A stretch of 64,000 bases of DNA from Paracentrotus lividus (GCA_940671915.1 CALNVZ010003433.1:28285691-28349690), one strand, 5' to 3'. Numbered from the stretch's first letter, positions 22,940-34,703 are shown. Numbers and translations: made by a program. The notes: generated by a model not told the origin, from the letters alone.

Positions 22940-23921
22940 CAGTGGGTTCCTAAAAAAAGGTAACCGAAGTTCAAAGGTCAGTCATTTCAAAAGTTTATTT
23001 TTGAGATTTGATTACTAAAATACTAAGTAACTCATCAGCTTTGACATTGATTACGTCCAAACTGTCATGGGTCACAGAGTTAGCGTCCTGTAAATGTACT
23101 GGGTACAAAACCCATTTTCCAAGTTTTTGATTTGTAGGGTATGAAACAAACCTTTAAATGTAATTGGTATCATTGGGTCTTTTTCAGCAAGTTTCAATGA
23201 AATGTCATCTTCTTTGCTAAAGTGGATTTCTCAATGGTAATGAAATGCGTTCTCGATTATGAATCTCTAGAGTCTCGGAGAGGTCGCCGCGACGTCTCCT
23301 GAGTCTTTATGTAGTCGCGAGAAAACCAAACAAATGTCAAACATTGTTAATCTTTTATTACACCTCTTTCAGACGCGAGCAAGTTTCAGTGACGTCTCTT
23401 TGGGATGTGACTGCCCCTAAGTATCCACGACTTCGCAAAGACGTTATCAGAACTTGCTAGCGATTAAAGTAAATCGAACAGGTTTGACAATTTGTTTAGA
23501 CTTTTGTTCACTTTTCACATGACGCCCTGAAATCTTAAAAGATTTCACCACGACGTCTCCACGACTCAAGACTCAATTGCGAATCCGTCTCATTCCCAGT
23601 GAGGTAGGTCGTTTGGCAAATGAGATTGCATTTCATTGAAACTTTGTGTGAAAAAACCCCAAATCGATGAAACAAAAAATTACAAAATGATGGTTTCGTA
23701 CACCCTACTAACGAAAAACTTGGAAAAAGTGGGTTTTGTATACCTTTCAACTTCAAAGGACCCTAACTCTGAGACACCTTACAATATGGATGCAAGCAAT
23801 GTCTCAAATGAAAGCTGATGAGTTACTTCATATTTTAGTGAGCAAATCCCAAGAATAAACCATACACTTTTGAAATGACTGACCTTTGAACTTTGGTTAC
23901 CTTTTTAAGGAACACACTGTA
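22938..23921. mobile_element. Foldback element abutting the previous one
   Basis: The left end TACAGTGGGTTCCTAAAAA and the right end (reverse complement) TACAGTGTGTTCCTTAAAAA are followed by GGTAACC and GTTCAAAGGTCAGTCATTTC. The arms are about 250 bp. It starts on the TA that ends the preceding foldback element, so the two share or abut one target site. The loop contains unrelated sequence with GACGTCTC words. No gene. Confidence 0.8.
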
Positions 23922-24297
23922 TAATTAAAAATACTTCGATGGACAAAATGCTAAAAACACCTCTATTTCAATGATTTATTTCGATATTTTCTATAAACTG
24001 TGCCCATAAATGCAATCGGGAATGAACGTGCATGTATGGTTGAGCATCAGTGGGTGTGAGTGTGTGTGTGTGTGTGTATGTGGGTGGGTGAAAACCATAC
24101 TTACAACTCTGAAAAAATTGTTAATCCCGCAAAACTCTTCTCTTCGATGATTGTGATCGGATTGTTCTGAATCCACCTATTTGAATAAAATATTATTTCC
24201 GAACACAAATTATGACTATACACAAGTTAAGCCAAGCCAAGAGATATACAGTCAATGTCAAATAAAATGGTACAAGTGGAAAACATTTTTTTAATAC
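23922..24297. other. Short non-coding interval with a TG microsatellite
   Basis: It holds a (TG)n run at 24,057-24,080 and otherwise unremarkable AT-rich sequence. Confidence 0.5.
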
Positions 24298-25289
24298 ACT
24301 GTTCGTCATAAAGGTGGAATATTTTTTTCTGGCTCAAGCGACATTATGTTGCTCCGTTATTAATTTCTTGAATGTGGTTGTCACCGCTTTCACTTTCTGG
24401 GATCCTGTGTTTATTTTTGGATGCTCCCTCAACCCTTCCCGGGGATTTTTCTTCAAAAAAGTTTGTTACCCCCAGATAATGGCCATTTTCGTCATTTTTT
24501 CTTATTTTGGGGGTCCTTTTTTGTTCACGCGACCCACCAAGGCCCCCTCAGTCCTACCCCAAGGAAACACGTCTGAGGTGGAGATTTGTTATTGTTCTTT
24601 AAATTAAATCTAGATTTATGGTTACAGGCTCGACTCTTTTGTCTAGGGGAGGGGTCAAAATTTATTTTGATTGGGGTTCAACATTCATTTTATTCATTTT
24701 TACACCATGGAAATTTCTATCTTCCCTAAATTGTATTGTAAAATCTCAACCAAACATAAATCAAAATAAAATATTATCAATAATGACTATTTACAGCCTT
24801 GTCATCAAGGCTAAACAAAATTATGATATTTAACATGTTTAAGGGTTAAAGGTGGTTTTTCATTTCTTTTGTTTTCAGCATAAAGATGGAATAAAATATT
24901 CCGAATTTTCACCAATCTCGTTTTTTACTTCAACCCCTCCCCTAGACAAGAGACCTAAGCCTGTCCCCAGAAATATAGATTTAACTTAAAGAACAATATA
25001 AAACAGTACACCTCAGTCGCGTTTCCTGGGGGTAGGACTGAGGGGGGTTTGATTGACCGGGAAAACAAAAAGGGGCCCCAAAATGAGAAAAAATGACAAA
25101 AATGGGCATCACGGGGGTTGACCAAACCTTTTAGGAAAAAGGTCCACGTGAAGGGTTGGGAGAATGTCCAAGATATAGCCAGGATCCCAAAAAGTAAAAG
25201 CAGGGACAAACATATTCAAGAAATTAAAGTCAGAGAAAAGTCATGTCGCTATAGCGGCAAAAAAATATTCCACCTTTATGACGGACAGT
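24298..25289. mobile_element. Complete foldback element related to 1-560
   Basis: Inverted ends ACTGTTCGTCATAAAGG and CCTTTATGACGGACAGT, with arms of about 320 bp sharing GGGGCCCC/AAATGAG blocks and CCTCAGTCCTACCCC against its inverse. The central 250 bp includes a second AAGATGGAATAAAATATTCC motif that echoes the terminal sequence. The right part matches 1-560. Open frames inside are repeated but featureless. Confidence 0.8.
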
Positions 25290-25304
25290 AAAGTATGAAG
25301 ATTA

Positions 25305-26907
25305 CAGGCGCGCATCCAGGGGGGCCGACGGGCCCGGCCCCCCCCCCCTGAAAAGGGAGAGAAAAGAAGAAAAAGAAGAAAAAGAAAGAAAGAAAAGGGA
25401 ACAAAGCCCGATGTTTGTACAATATTCGCAAAACTTTATTCAATAAGAAGCGCGAAATAAGCCTAATTGGGTTCTAAACGACCATAACTAAGGCTTTTAA
25501 TGTGGGGGAGGGTCCACGTGGCCGATTTTTCATATTTTTTAAGAAACAGAAATACATTACTGAAGAAAAGAAAAAATAAGGAAAAAATTCACAAAGAAAA
25601 GAGGCCTCGTGGACCCTCGGCCTAGTGGGCCCTCGGCCTCGATGGAAAATAGTCGGCCTCGTGGGGATACTAGAAAGTGCCCCTTTATTTATTCCACATA
25701 TCTTTTAAAACCCAACTTTTCGGCTCGCGCTTCGCGCTCGCGGATACTTAATCATAATGCACAAATAACTCAAATTTTGAGCTAAAAATTTTAGGCTCGC
25801 GCTTCGCGCTCGCACATAGGCCTACCATTTTAGCAGAGTTTATAATGCACAATTAACTCAAAATTTTCAGCTTACGCTTTGCGCCAGCGGATACTTAATT
25901 GGGTCTATAACACACAATTATTATCTAAAAACATTTAATATTAGAAAGTACCCCTTTATTTATTGCATATATCTTTTAAAACTAAAAATTTTCGGATCGC
26001 ACTTCGCGCTCGCGGATATTAAATAGGGTCTTTAATACACAATTATCTACAATTATTTATGGCTTGCTAAAAAGTGTCCCTTTATTCATTCTATATCTTT
26101 TAAAACCCAAAATTTTCGGCTCACGCTTCGCGCTCGCAGACACCAATCTAGTAGGGTATATAATATAATACACAATTAACTCAATTAACTCTAAATTTTT
26201 CAGCTCGCGCTTCGCGCTCGCGGATACTAAATAGGGTCTATAATGCACAATTATCAACGATTTTTAATACTACAAAGTGCCCCTTTATTTATTCCATAAT
26301 CTTTCAAAACCCAAAATTTTCGGCTCGCGCTTTGCGCTCGCTGACATGTCTGCTACTAAATTATAATGGACAAATAACTCCAATTTTTACCTCAAAATTT
26401 TCAGCTCGCGCTTCGCGCTCGCAGATTCTTAATAATGTCTTCAATACACAATTAAAGTAAAACATTTAATAGTAGAAATTGCCCTTTTATCTATTCCATA
26501 TATCTTTTAAAACCCCAAATTTTCGGCTCGCGCTTTGCGCTCGCGGATACTAAATAAAAATGCACAAATAACTCCAATTTTAAGCTCAAAATTTTCGTCT
26601 CGCGCTTCGCGCTCGCAGACACCAATTTAGTAGGGTATATAATGCACAATTAACTCAAATTTTACCTCAAAGTTTTCATCTCATGGTGGCAATTTAGAAT
26701 ACATATTCAAACAACTTAAGTTTTGTTCAAAATATAAATATACCGATTTTTTTTTCCCATAGGAATAAAATTAAAATTGTTTAAATTCCTCGTTTTATGT
26801 CAGTATAGGCCCAAATATCGGGGAATGTTAACTCGCGCTTCGCGCTCGCAAGATTTTTTTTTCAAAGTTAGGCCCCCCCCCTCCGGAAAATCCTGGATCC
26901 GCGCCTG
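25305..26907. mobile_element. TIR element with 5-bp target duplication GATTA
   Basis: The ends are CAGGCGCGCATCCAGG and CCTGGATCCGCGCCTG (inverted), followed inward by C- or G-rich runs. GATTA occurs immediately outside both ends (25,300-25,304 and 26,908-26,912), a clean 5-bp target site duplication. The interior is a tandem array (see 25,723-26,850). No open frame of note, so it is non-autonomous. Confidence 0.8.
25723..26850. repeat. Eleven palindromic GC boxes in an AT-rich array
   Basis: The box GGCTCGCGCTTCGCGCTCGC or a close variant starts near 25,723, 25,794, 25,869, 25,993, 26,118, 26,203, 26,322, 26,403, 26,524, 26,597 and 26,832. Spacers of 60-130 bp share words such as TTTATTTATTCCATATATC, TTTTAAAACCCAAAATTTT and ATAATGCACAATTAACTC. 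The box core TCGCGCTTCGCGCTCGC can pair with itself (GCGC-TTC-GCGC). Confidence 0.85.
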
Positions 26908-26912
26908 GATTA

Positions 26913-27986
26913 ATCACAGCCTGTTATTGTTTGGTATTTTCAAAAAGCTGGAAAATCAGACTTTCACCTGCAATTTTTTTCATTACATTTGGTGCTGTAA
27001 TTTTTGAAATATGACTAGTTTTCTACAATGAAGAAAAATCCATTTTTCGCACGCCGCCCCATGCCTTTGTGTATAGGTTTCGCATAATGGCCATGAAGTG
27101 CTCAATTTCGATTTGTTCCTCGTCGCACAAAATGTAGCATAACTTTTGTTTTACGAAAGCAAATTATACAGAACAAAGCGCATCAAGAAGGAATATTATT
27201 TGGCTTTATTTTTGTACCACATACACTCATTATTTGAAATTATTACACGTTTAGGTCTCTTTTTCGATTCATTAAAACCATGTATTGATACTCTTCCAGA
27301 TGTTTGCTTGTCGGCGTTAAATATTGTTAGCATAATGTATGTCCTATGTAGTCTACATTATATACCTCATTTTAAGAATCTTTAATAATCCTGTCTTCTG
27401 ATTGGTTGAAAGTGCAGTCATAATCTGACCTATGGCCGCCATAGACATTTTCCCCGGTTTTACCGGTCAATAGAACATTTTTACAGTACTTTTTTCCCAT
27501 GGGCATAGTGCGATCCCCATTTGTTTACGTGCAAGGCTGCTGCGCATGCGCTTTATTTCAGATACCATAATTTGCCGCGCGATTTGGTCGATAATTTTAG
27601 ACAACTCCGCTGCTTATGCGTCAACGCGCGTGCGCGCAGCGTAGACAAATTCTTTCGTCGCGCTAGAACGGATCCCAGATTTCTAGTTGAGCGTTAAGCC
27701 TGAATTCCGATGACGATGTTGATCTAAACAAGCGATTTAGAGGTTAATCTGGAGGGTGCTTCCCCGGCATTTTGCAGTTAGTTGTAAGTAGAATGCAAAT
27801 GTGTTGTGGTGAGCATGCATTGTGGCCTGCAGAGCCAGAGGCTCGAACTGACTTAACTTTCATGACTCTAGGCTAGTCTAGATCTAACGTTAGGCCTATT
27901 TTAGAATCTAGATCGTAGACTTCACTTAGACTTAGTTCTAGGTCAAAATTAGACCATGTTTGTTGTTTTTAGATTCGGCATATAAA
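26913..27986. other. Non-coding interval with a GC-richer island
   Basis: No recognisable protein. Around 27,540-27,700 CpG density rises (GCGCATGCGCTTTATTTC, GCGCGCGTGC-like words), which could mark a promoter, but no exon follows that I can support. Confidence 0.4.
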
Positions 27987-28154
27987 ATATATATTGACTG
28001 CTTTTATTTTCGGGACATGGTCGTTTCTAGACTGCTCTCGGGAATCTCCGAATCTGCCATAACCCGCGACCTGCGGTCTTGGGTTATAGCAGATGCGGAG
28101 ATTCCCTTGAGCAGGATCTAGAAACGACCATGTCCCTCAAAGCAGTCAATATAT
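27987..28154. repeat. 168-bp hairpin (short palindromic element)
   Basis: The left arm ATATATTGACTGCTTTT, then GGGACATGGTCGTTTCTAGA and GAATCTCCGAATCTGC, is mirrored by the right arm with a few mismatches about a centre near 28,070. A small MITE is the simplest reading. Confidence 0.8.
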
Positions 28155-28241
28155 CTATACTATACCCGTATCAATAGAGAAAAGGAGTGCATTATTGTTA
28201 CAATATTGCACTCCGCGATGCCAGTAAAATGCTGCGCGCAA

Positions 28242-28391
28242 CAGCTTATAACAATGGATACGCGGAGCAACAATTTACGTCATAATAGCACACCAGCTTT
28301 TAACAATGGATACGCGGAGCAACAATTTACGTCATAATAGCACACAGCTTTATAACAATGGATACGCGGAGCAACAATTTACGTCATAATA
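28242..28391. repeat. Three tandem 51-52-bp units with a TTACGTCA box
   Basis: Units start at 28,242, 28,294 and 28,345; each reads CAGCTTATAACAATGGATAC or a near variant, then GCGGAGCAACAATTTACGTC and ATAATAG. Each unit carries TTACGTCA, a CRE/bZIP-like octamer. The copies are nearly identical, so the amplification is recent. Confidence 0.85.
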
Positions 28392-28538
28392 GATTGATCA
28401 TTTTAATTTTGTGAGATTCTCGGATCAGGCAGATTTGATACAAATGAGTAAACCTCTTTTTTGTTTAAACTGGTATCGTTGCTGTCGCCATGGAAAATGG
28501 TTTGTATGTATAATAATAATAATATTGGATTTCTTTCG

Positions 28539-28590
28539 TGCAATATGAGATATATTCCATTCATCAGTATGAATATATCTCATATTGCAC
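28539..28590. repeat. Perfect 20-bp-arm hairpin
   Basis: GTGCAATATGAGATATATTC is followed after 12 bp by its reverse complement GAATATATCTCATATTGCAC. Confidence 0.8.
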
Positions 28591-28675
28591 TCAAGTTGCA
28601 TCCAATATTATATAAATATTTCACACCTAAATATTTTTTTTCCGACTGTACCTTTTTTTTGACACAGACTGTACA

Positions 28676-28709
28676 CGTAGGTAAGTACATGAGTATGTAC
28701 TTACCTACG
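28676..28709. repeat. Perfect 15-bp-arm hairpin
   Basis: CGTAGGTAAGTACAT, loop GAGT, then ATGTACTTACCTACG. Longer imperfect flanking complementarity (TGTACA, GGTACC) suggests the core of a degraded MITE. Confidence 0.75.
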
Positions 28710-30119
28710 TATGCATGTATACAGTTATTAGGTGGTACCTTTTGTAATCGTACGAAATCTTTTTTTTTTTCCCCCTCTTTTTTATTTCTGTATGATTCTT
28801 GTTGCCAAAATATCTCAAAAAAGCTCATTAGCATACTGTGACGTCATCTAGATGCCATTTTGTAAAATCACATTATCAGACATAACTTCATAACTAATCA
28901 CCGTAAATTATTAAAATCTTTTAGGTCATATTGCGCGCCTACGCGCACGCATAAACAAATTACGCACGCGCACTTTTTGCCCTAATTAGAGTACGTTTCA
29001 GGTCATTTTTAAGCATTTCAAGAAAAAATGCGCGCCCACGATAGGGCGCGCATTTATCATTATTATTATTATTCTTTCGGCTCTTTGAAACACAGTTATG
29101 CTTATAATTATTCATAGCCCTGTCATTTGTTACTCGTGCTCTTAACAGGGTGTGTTCCCTCAAACTTTTACTGAACAATTAAAAAGATTTGAACTTTTGA
29201 GAAACTTGATATTCTTGGGGTATTTTGTCGACAGATTTACGAAAATCACCATGTTCAGAGGTATTCATATACACATTCCAGTTTCATATTTAATATCAAC
29301 GATAGTAATTTTTTTCGAAATGACCATCTGAAATAGTTCTTGCAAGTGTCCACAGCCGTTTTCCATGCCGTGTGTGTTGTATGACTTATGTGTCCTCTGT
29401 TAACCCCCCAGGCTGACTCAGGTCGCATGATCCATCAGGTGATTTTTCACCTTCCTAGACATTATTACCCAAGGGATTCGGATTCGTGTTCGGTCTTCGG
29501 ATTTTCCACTTCAGATAGTTCATTAACGTCGTCCTTGGTCCTCTTCTTGAAAATTTGTGTACAAAACAAATGGAGAGCTGTTCATAAAATCGGACATTTT
29601 GAAGCCAATGTTGCTAATTTGAGGATGCCCATAGAAGGTACAACGAGACTTTTCAGACTTACATAACTCTCTTAACCGATCTTGATGAATTTTTTTTTAA
29701 AATTGTTCCTCTCATTATGCTCCTTCATGTGATAGTGATTATTTCCTTGGGTATCGGTTTCCTTTTAGATGAGTTTCCATTCTCCCAGAATTATTAAATA
29801 ATCGTAATACCCGATCTGACTTTTTCTTCATTTGTAAACGTTTTATTTTTTTTCCATAACATAATGGTAATATTTATAAAGCGCAACATATCCATCTGAA
29901 GAGATGCTCAAGGCGAATAAATGAGTCAAGATTACCCAATTATAATTAACCAATCGCTAGTTATGAATTTAGCATTATTTGAATATTTAGTACATATTGG
30001 TATGTTTGTTTAATTGCAGAATGGCCTTGAAGAGGATTTAAAAAATTGAAAGCTTGGCACAATAAAAAGAGGTACACAGAAGCTACGACTGGCGTTTCAT
30101 TTCTTCCACTTGTATGATG
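28710..30119. other. Non-coding interval with a LINE-type 3' tail
   Basis: No gene I can support. At 29,862-29,925, ATAATGGTAATATTTATAAA and GCGC followed by AGATGCTCAAGGCG reads, on the minus strand, like the CGCCTTGAGCAT...GCGCTTTATAAATATTA ending of CR1/L2-type LINEs or their SINEs. An open frame at 29,388-29,666 has no recognisable feature. Confidence 0.45.
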
Positions 30120-30509
30120 GTGTGACCATAATTCGCGCGTGAGCTTAATTCACGCACGCCGGATATCTCAAAAAGTAATTAATATTTTGAAAATCTGATA
30201 GCACCATCAGAAAGAGGGATCCCAAATTGCATAAGAATCAATCTGTCGTCACGATACGGTGTATTAAATTGTGAAATTATTGACCAAACATCGGAAAATT
30301 GCGTGTCCGTTCCGAAAAATCCGGTCTTCCCGACAAGGGTCTGAAAATCATCATTTTCTGATTTAATATCATCAAAATTGTAAGATGATATTAATATCAT
30401 CTAATTCTATGAAATTTTGACTTACATTTACTGTAAATCCCTTTCCTCAGATTAATGGAATTTCTTGATAAATCTTTGTCAAACGCCCGTGCGGGAATTA
30501 AGGTCACAC
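30120..30509. mobile_element. MITE, about 390 bp
   Basis: Inverted ends GTGTGACCATAATTCGCGCG and, from the right, GTGTGACCTTAATTCCCGCA. Non-coding interior. Confidence 0.6.
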
Positions 30510-30742
30510 TGGTTTGTTGACTTCTTCAGCAGAATGCGTGATCGTTCGATCGACATAGAATTTTGAAATCGCCATACCGTCGAAACCCTTTGACCTAGTT
30601 CACTTCTTCGTTCGGCAATTCGGAGTTTAGAATTTTGCCGTTTATTTGGTATTCATAGTTTTCGTCGATTTTGTGTAAAATATGAAAAATTGTTGATTGA
30701 ATGTCGCATTTTCTATAATTTTTGAAATTTGCGCGAACTATG

Positions 30743-31070
30743 CACTGTAAAAAATATTTGTACTTTTACAGCAAATCTGCTGTCAGCAGAGTCGCCATAA
30801 AAAAAAAGTAATTTAAAAAACATTTTTGTTGTAAATTTCTCCTGCAAATAATTACATGAGAAATACAAAATATACATCAGGAGTAACACATTTGTTCCGT
30901 TTTAACCAAGTATGTCCGCTATAGAACTCTGATGATTTTTTTTTCCCGTTTCTTTCATAAATTCTTAGAGGAGAAATTTACAACAAAACTGTTTTTTGAA
31001 TTGCATTTTTTTATAAGGACTCTGCTGACAGCAGATTTGCCGTAAAAATACAAATATTTTTTTTACAGTC
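30743..31070. mobile_element. MITE, about 330 bp, with 90-bp inverted arms
   Basis: The left arm starts CACTGTAAAAAATATTTG and contains GCAAATCTGCTGTCAGCAGA and TTGTTGTAAATTTCTCCT; the right arm is the reverse complement with few changes, ending TTTTTACAGTC. The similarity of the arms suggests a young element. Confidence 0.85.
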
Positions 31071-31140
31071 TGGTCTCCCCATCATACAAGTCATACAATG
31101 AAGCGCCAACGACGTTTTGCCTGGGAAACATTTTTTCCCG

Positions 31141-31286
<146 letters not shown>

Positions 31287-31414
31287 TTATGAAGCGAAAT
31301 TGAAAATGAGTAAAATTATTTGATTTTCATGAAATATGTCACGTTTATTTCAATGCATAGTCTTGATTGGTTTCTTTTTCTTCTTCTTCTTCTTCTTCTT
31401 CTTCTTCTTTACAT

Positions 31415-32045
31415 TTATGTACATACTATTCCATTAATGTTTGAGGGGAAAGGTACTAAACACAACACAAAAGAAAGTTTCCCCTATTTCAGATTTCAAT
31501 AATTTTTGAACCAGGAGGAATTTTAAAAATCTAATTATATGTCCATGTAGGGAATTTAATTGGCCACAATGGGAGCGAATTTTAGGGAAAAAATCATCAA
31601 GTCATGCTTCAGTGAGCAATGGTTGAATGCAAAAATGTCATTTTTTGAAGTTCGCAAGCCTAAAATGGCAACTTTGATTCAATGATGACTTACCCATTTT
31701 CAGATTTTAAACATTTTACACGTCTGAATGTATGCAAAACGTGCTTCCCAATAATAATTATACGGAAACAAAATTTGCGTCAAATTTCACGGTCGAGTGA
31801 GCATGCAGCAAAAATTGCCCAAACTGCCATTTTTACTTCTTTGCCATGGTATAATCGATCAAATATGATGGAATTCCTGTTTTGGAAGTGTATGCAACCA
31901 ATATCCATTCATTCACGGTTGAATGAACCCATCAAACAACCAAAAAATAGGCCAATTTAGAAATACGAAAATGCATTGCAATAATTTTATGCACTAGAAA
32001 GCATCTCAACAGTTTTTGGGCTGTATTGATGGGGTAAGGGGTCAT
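31415..32045. other. Non-coding interval
   Basis: No gene recognised. The word CATGCTTCAGTGAGCA at about 31,605 recurs in variant form beyond the neighbouring foldback element (near 33,919 and 34,038), suggesting that one repeat family flanks it on both sides. Confidence 0.4.
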
Positions 32046-32136
32046 CCCGATAGTCCGCGGGTCCGATAGTCCGCGGGTCCGTTAGTCCGCGGGTTCGATA
32101 GTCCGCGGGGGGGGGGGGGGGGGGGGTGATATGGAT

Positions 32137-32468
32137 AAGTCCAAAAATAGAAAAGGTTCGTTAGTCCGAAAATGGAAAAAAGGTTCGTTAGTTCGAAAAT
32201 GGAAAAAAGGTTCGTTAGTCCGAAAATGGAAAAAAAGTTCGTTAGTCCAAAAATAGAAAAAAGGTTCGTTAGTCCGAAAATCGAAAAAAGGTTCGTTAGT
32301 CCGAAAATGGAAAAAAGGTTCGTTAGTCCGAAAATCGAAAAAAGGTTCGTTAGTCCGAAAATGGAAAAAAGGTTCGTTAGTCCGAAAATGGAAAAAAAAA
32401 AGTTCGTTAGTCCGAAAATAGAAAAGGTTCGTTAGTCCGAAAATGGAAAAAAGGTTCGTTAGTCCGAA
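32137..32468. repeat. 27-bp minisatellite, left arm
   Basis: About 12 units of GGTTCGTTAGTCCGAAAATG plus GAAAAAA. Because 27 is a multiple of three, several frames stay open and translate to repeats such as EKRFVSPKM; this is not evidence of a protein. Confidence 0.9.
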
Positions 32469-33354
32469 ACTTAAATAATCTGTGGCCAAGTCGGGAAAAT
32501 GGAAAGGGCAGGGGTGATGGAGGGGGAGGGTAGAATCACCATTGCTGTTCAGTTGTTGATTCCGCAATTAAATCCGACCGTCCATCGACGTAGTGTAAGT
32601 ATTAGCGGCGAGTTGTTCCGATAAAGAATAAATTCCGTTTTTAAAAAACGGGCCGTTATCACCCTTGACTAAATAACTAATTCCATAATTATATCCACTC
32701 CGTTTTTATTTCATGAAAAAGTTATTTTGAAACAGTATCGGCGGCGACTTGTTAATCTTCCGATAAATATTAATTTCCGCTGATAATGCTTTTAAATAAT
32801 TTCTTTCATACATAAATACGGAACGAATAAAATTGCGGAATTAATTATTTAGTTATTGAGTGATAACGACCCAATTTTAGAAACGAAAAAAAAAAAAACA
32901 AAAACAAAAGAAAGTCGTCGCTGATAACGTTTCGAAATAATTTTTTTACGAAATAAAGACTGCACGAAAACAATTGCGGAAATAATTATTTAGTTATAGC
33001 GTGGTAAAGGCTTGATTTTAGTAGCGAAACTTATTCTTTTTTGGAAGAATTCGCCATCGATAACGTCGGTAAACAAATTCTTCATAAAAAAAACGAAAAA
33101 AAATTATGAAATAAATTATCTAGTTACGGCCTGTTTAACGACCCGATTTTAGAAGCGAAACTAATTTGTTATCAGTAGAAATCGCCATTGATAATTTTGT
33201 GAAATAAATTCTCCGAAAATCAAAATTTAACAGCAGAAAAAAGTATCTGGAGGTTATTCACGGGTGACCGTCCTCCGTTGAGACAATTATAGCATAGTAT
33301 CATATTATTTTTTAATTACCACACCATTTTTGTTACTAAAATAGGTTTAGTTCA

Positions 33355-33756
33355 TTTTCGGAAAAACGAACCTTATTTCATTTTCGGACTAATGAACCGT
33401 ATCTCATTTTCGGACTCACGAACCATATTTCATTTTCGGACTAACTATCCTTTTTTCCATTTTCGGACTAACGAACCTTTTTTTTAATTTTCGGACTAAT
33501 GAACCTTTTTTCCATTTTCGGACTAACAAACTTTTTTTCCCATTTTCGGACTAACGAACCTTTTCTATTTTCCATTTTCGGACTAACGAACCTTTTTTCC
33601 ATTTTCGGACTAACGGAACTTTTTTCCATATTTCGGACTAACGAACCCTTTTTCCATTTTCGGACTAACGAACCTTTTTCAATTTTTGGACTAACGAATC
33701 TTTTTCCATTTTCGGACTAACGAACCTTTTTTTCCATTTTTGGACTAACGAACCAT
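33355..33756. repeat. 27-bp minisatellite, right arm (inverted)
   Basis: About 15 units of CATTTTCGGACTAACGAACC plus TTTTTTC, the inverse of the left-arm unit. Units near the inner edge (33,355-33,480) are more diverged (ATGAACCGT, ACTATCC) than those near the outer edge. Confidence 0.9.
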
Positions 33757-33852
33757 GAGAGTAACAACATCACCAACCCCGCCCCCCCCTCGCGGACTAT
33801 CGGACCCGCGGACTAACGGACCCGCGGACTAACGGACCCGCGGACTATAGGG

Positions 33853-34680
33853 CTGTAACCGTATTGATATTCTTTGGGCACGTGTCAATGATCCTATGGC
33901 ATTTATTTACAAGTTCATGCTTCAGTGTGCATGTTAGACGGGAAAAGCCCTTTTCTCACGTCTGGACTAAAATTCAAATTCTTACTTTGATTGAATGTAA
34001 CAATTCTTTTTGGGGATTTTTTTTTCACTAAGATCCCGATGTTTCACGCTTCAGTGGGCACAAGATACAAGAAAATCATGTAAATGAGAAGAAAGTTTCG
34101 GGCTTCGTCATGGTTCATTGACTTTTTGAATACGTAATTTGAATCAAGATTAGTTAGTTAGTTAGAGACCCGTTGAAGCTGTGTGCAAAGTTTCGTGACA
34201 TACCTCTGAGTAGAATTAACAATAATCATCAATGAAAATGGCCGAATTTCACATTTGTCAGGTATTGCTTTCCTCCTCCATTGACTTTATGTACAGAGGT
34301 TTAACAAAAGTTTAACAAAATTGAAATTTGGCATATTTTCATTGTCAGTTTTTGTCCATTTGACTGTGAATTATTTTATGAAACTTTGCACATAGGTAAA
34401 CTTCTCAAATGGAACCTGACAGACTTACATATGGTCATATTCAAACGTGAGTGACATGACATTTGGACTGATAGAAGGGCGCATATCTTTGCACTTGTAG
34501 GTTATGAATGGATCATGACTACCATATTATGTATAATGTAGGAGTGGCATGTGTCATTACCAGTTGGATTTGAATTTTACAATTGGTCCTGGAAATTATG
34601 ATTACAAAACAGTGCATGAGTGACACGACAGAAAAAAGACATGGGTTTCTGACCATCATTGGTTATGGTTGGATTTGTGC
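33853..34680. other. Non-coding interval, 3' flank of NLR-C
   Basis: No gene recognised. GTGAGTGACATGAC (34,447) and ATGAGTGACACGAC (34,616) resemble two copies of GTGAGTGACACGAC on the far side of NLR-C (49,277 and 49,300). Confidence 0.4.
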
Positions 34681-34703
34681 CCACCTACCTACCTACCTAC
34701 CAG

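Larger units (their letters stand above)
32046..33852. mobile_element. Foldback element with minisatellite arms (TU-like)
   Basis: A 1.8-kb palindrome with layered arms. Outermost are 16-bp units (GTCCGATAGTCCGCGG) on the left and their inverse (CCGCGGACTAACGGAC) on the right. Next come inverted arrays of 27-bp units (32,137-32,468 and 33,355-33,756). The centre (32,570-33,330) is AT-rich and itself holds diverged units marked by AATTATTTAGTTA and ACGACCCGATTTTAGAA. Long inverted repeats built from short tandem repeats are the hallmark of sea-urchin TU and Drosophila FB elements; that kinship is inferred from architecture, not from sequence matching. Confidence 0.75.

Noticed and set aside
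24314..25209. ORFs with runs of F and P (also at 247-489)
   Set aside because: They lie in the arms of a palindromic element and recur only because the element is repeated.
25723..26850. CRISPR-like array of regular repeats
   Set aside because: Spacers are themselves similar to each other, spacing is irregular (60-235 bp), and the host is an animal; it is a tandem-repeat transposon interior.
27540..27800. Possible CpG-rich promoter with a GTAAGT donor-like site
   Set aside because: No coding exon follows within reach and no core promoter motif is convincing.
29388..29666. 92-codon ORF preceded by a possible splice acceptor (CCCCCCAG)
   Set aside because: No domain is recognised and no consistent exon structure could be built; too weak to call.
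32137..32468. CRISPR-like direct repeats of 27 bp
   Set aside because: The units are contiguous with no spacers.
32137..32567. Repetitive ORFs encoding EKRFVSPKM- or FRTNEPFFH-type repeats on both strands
   Set aside because: They are a by-product of a 27-bp (nine-codon) minisatellite that stays open in several frames; there is no start context, domain or conservation beyond the DNA repeat.
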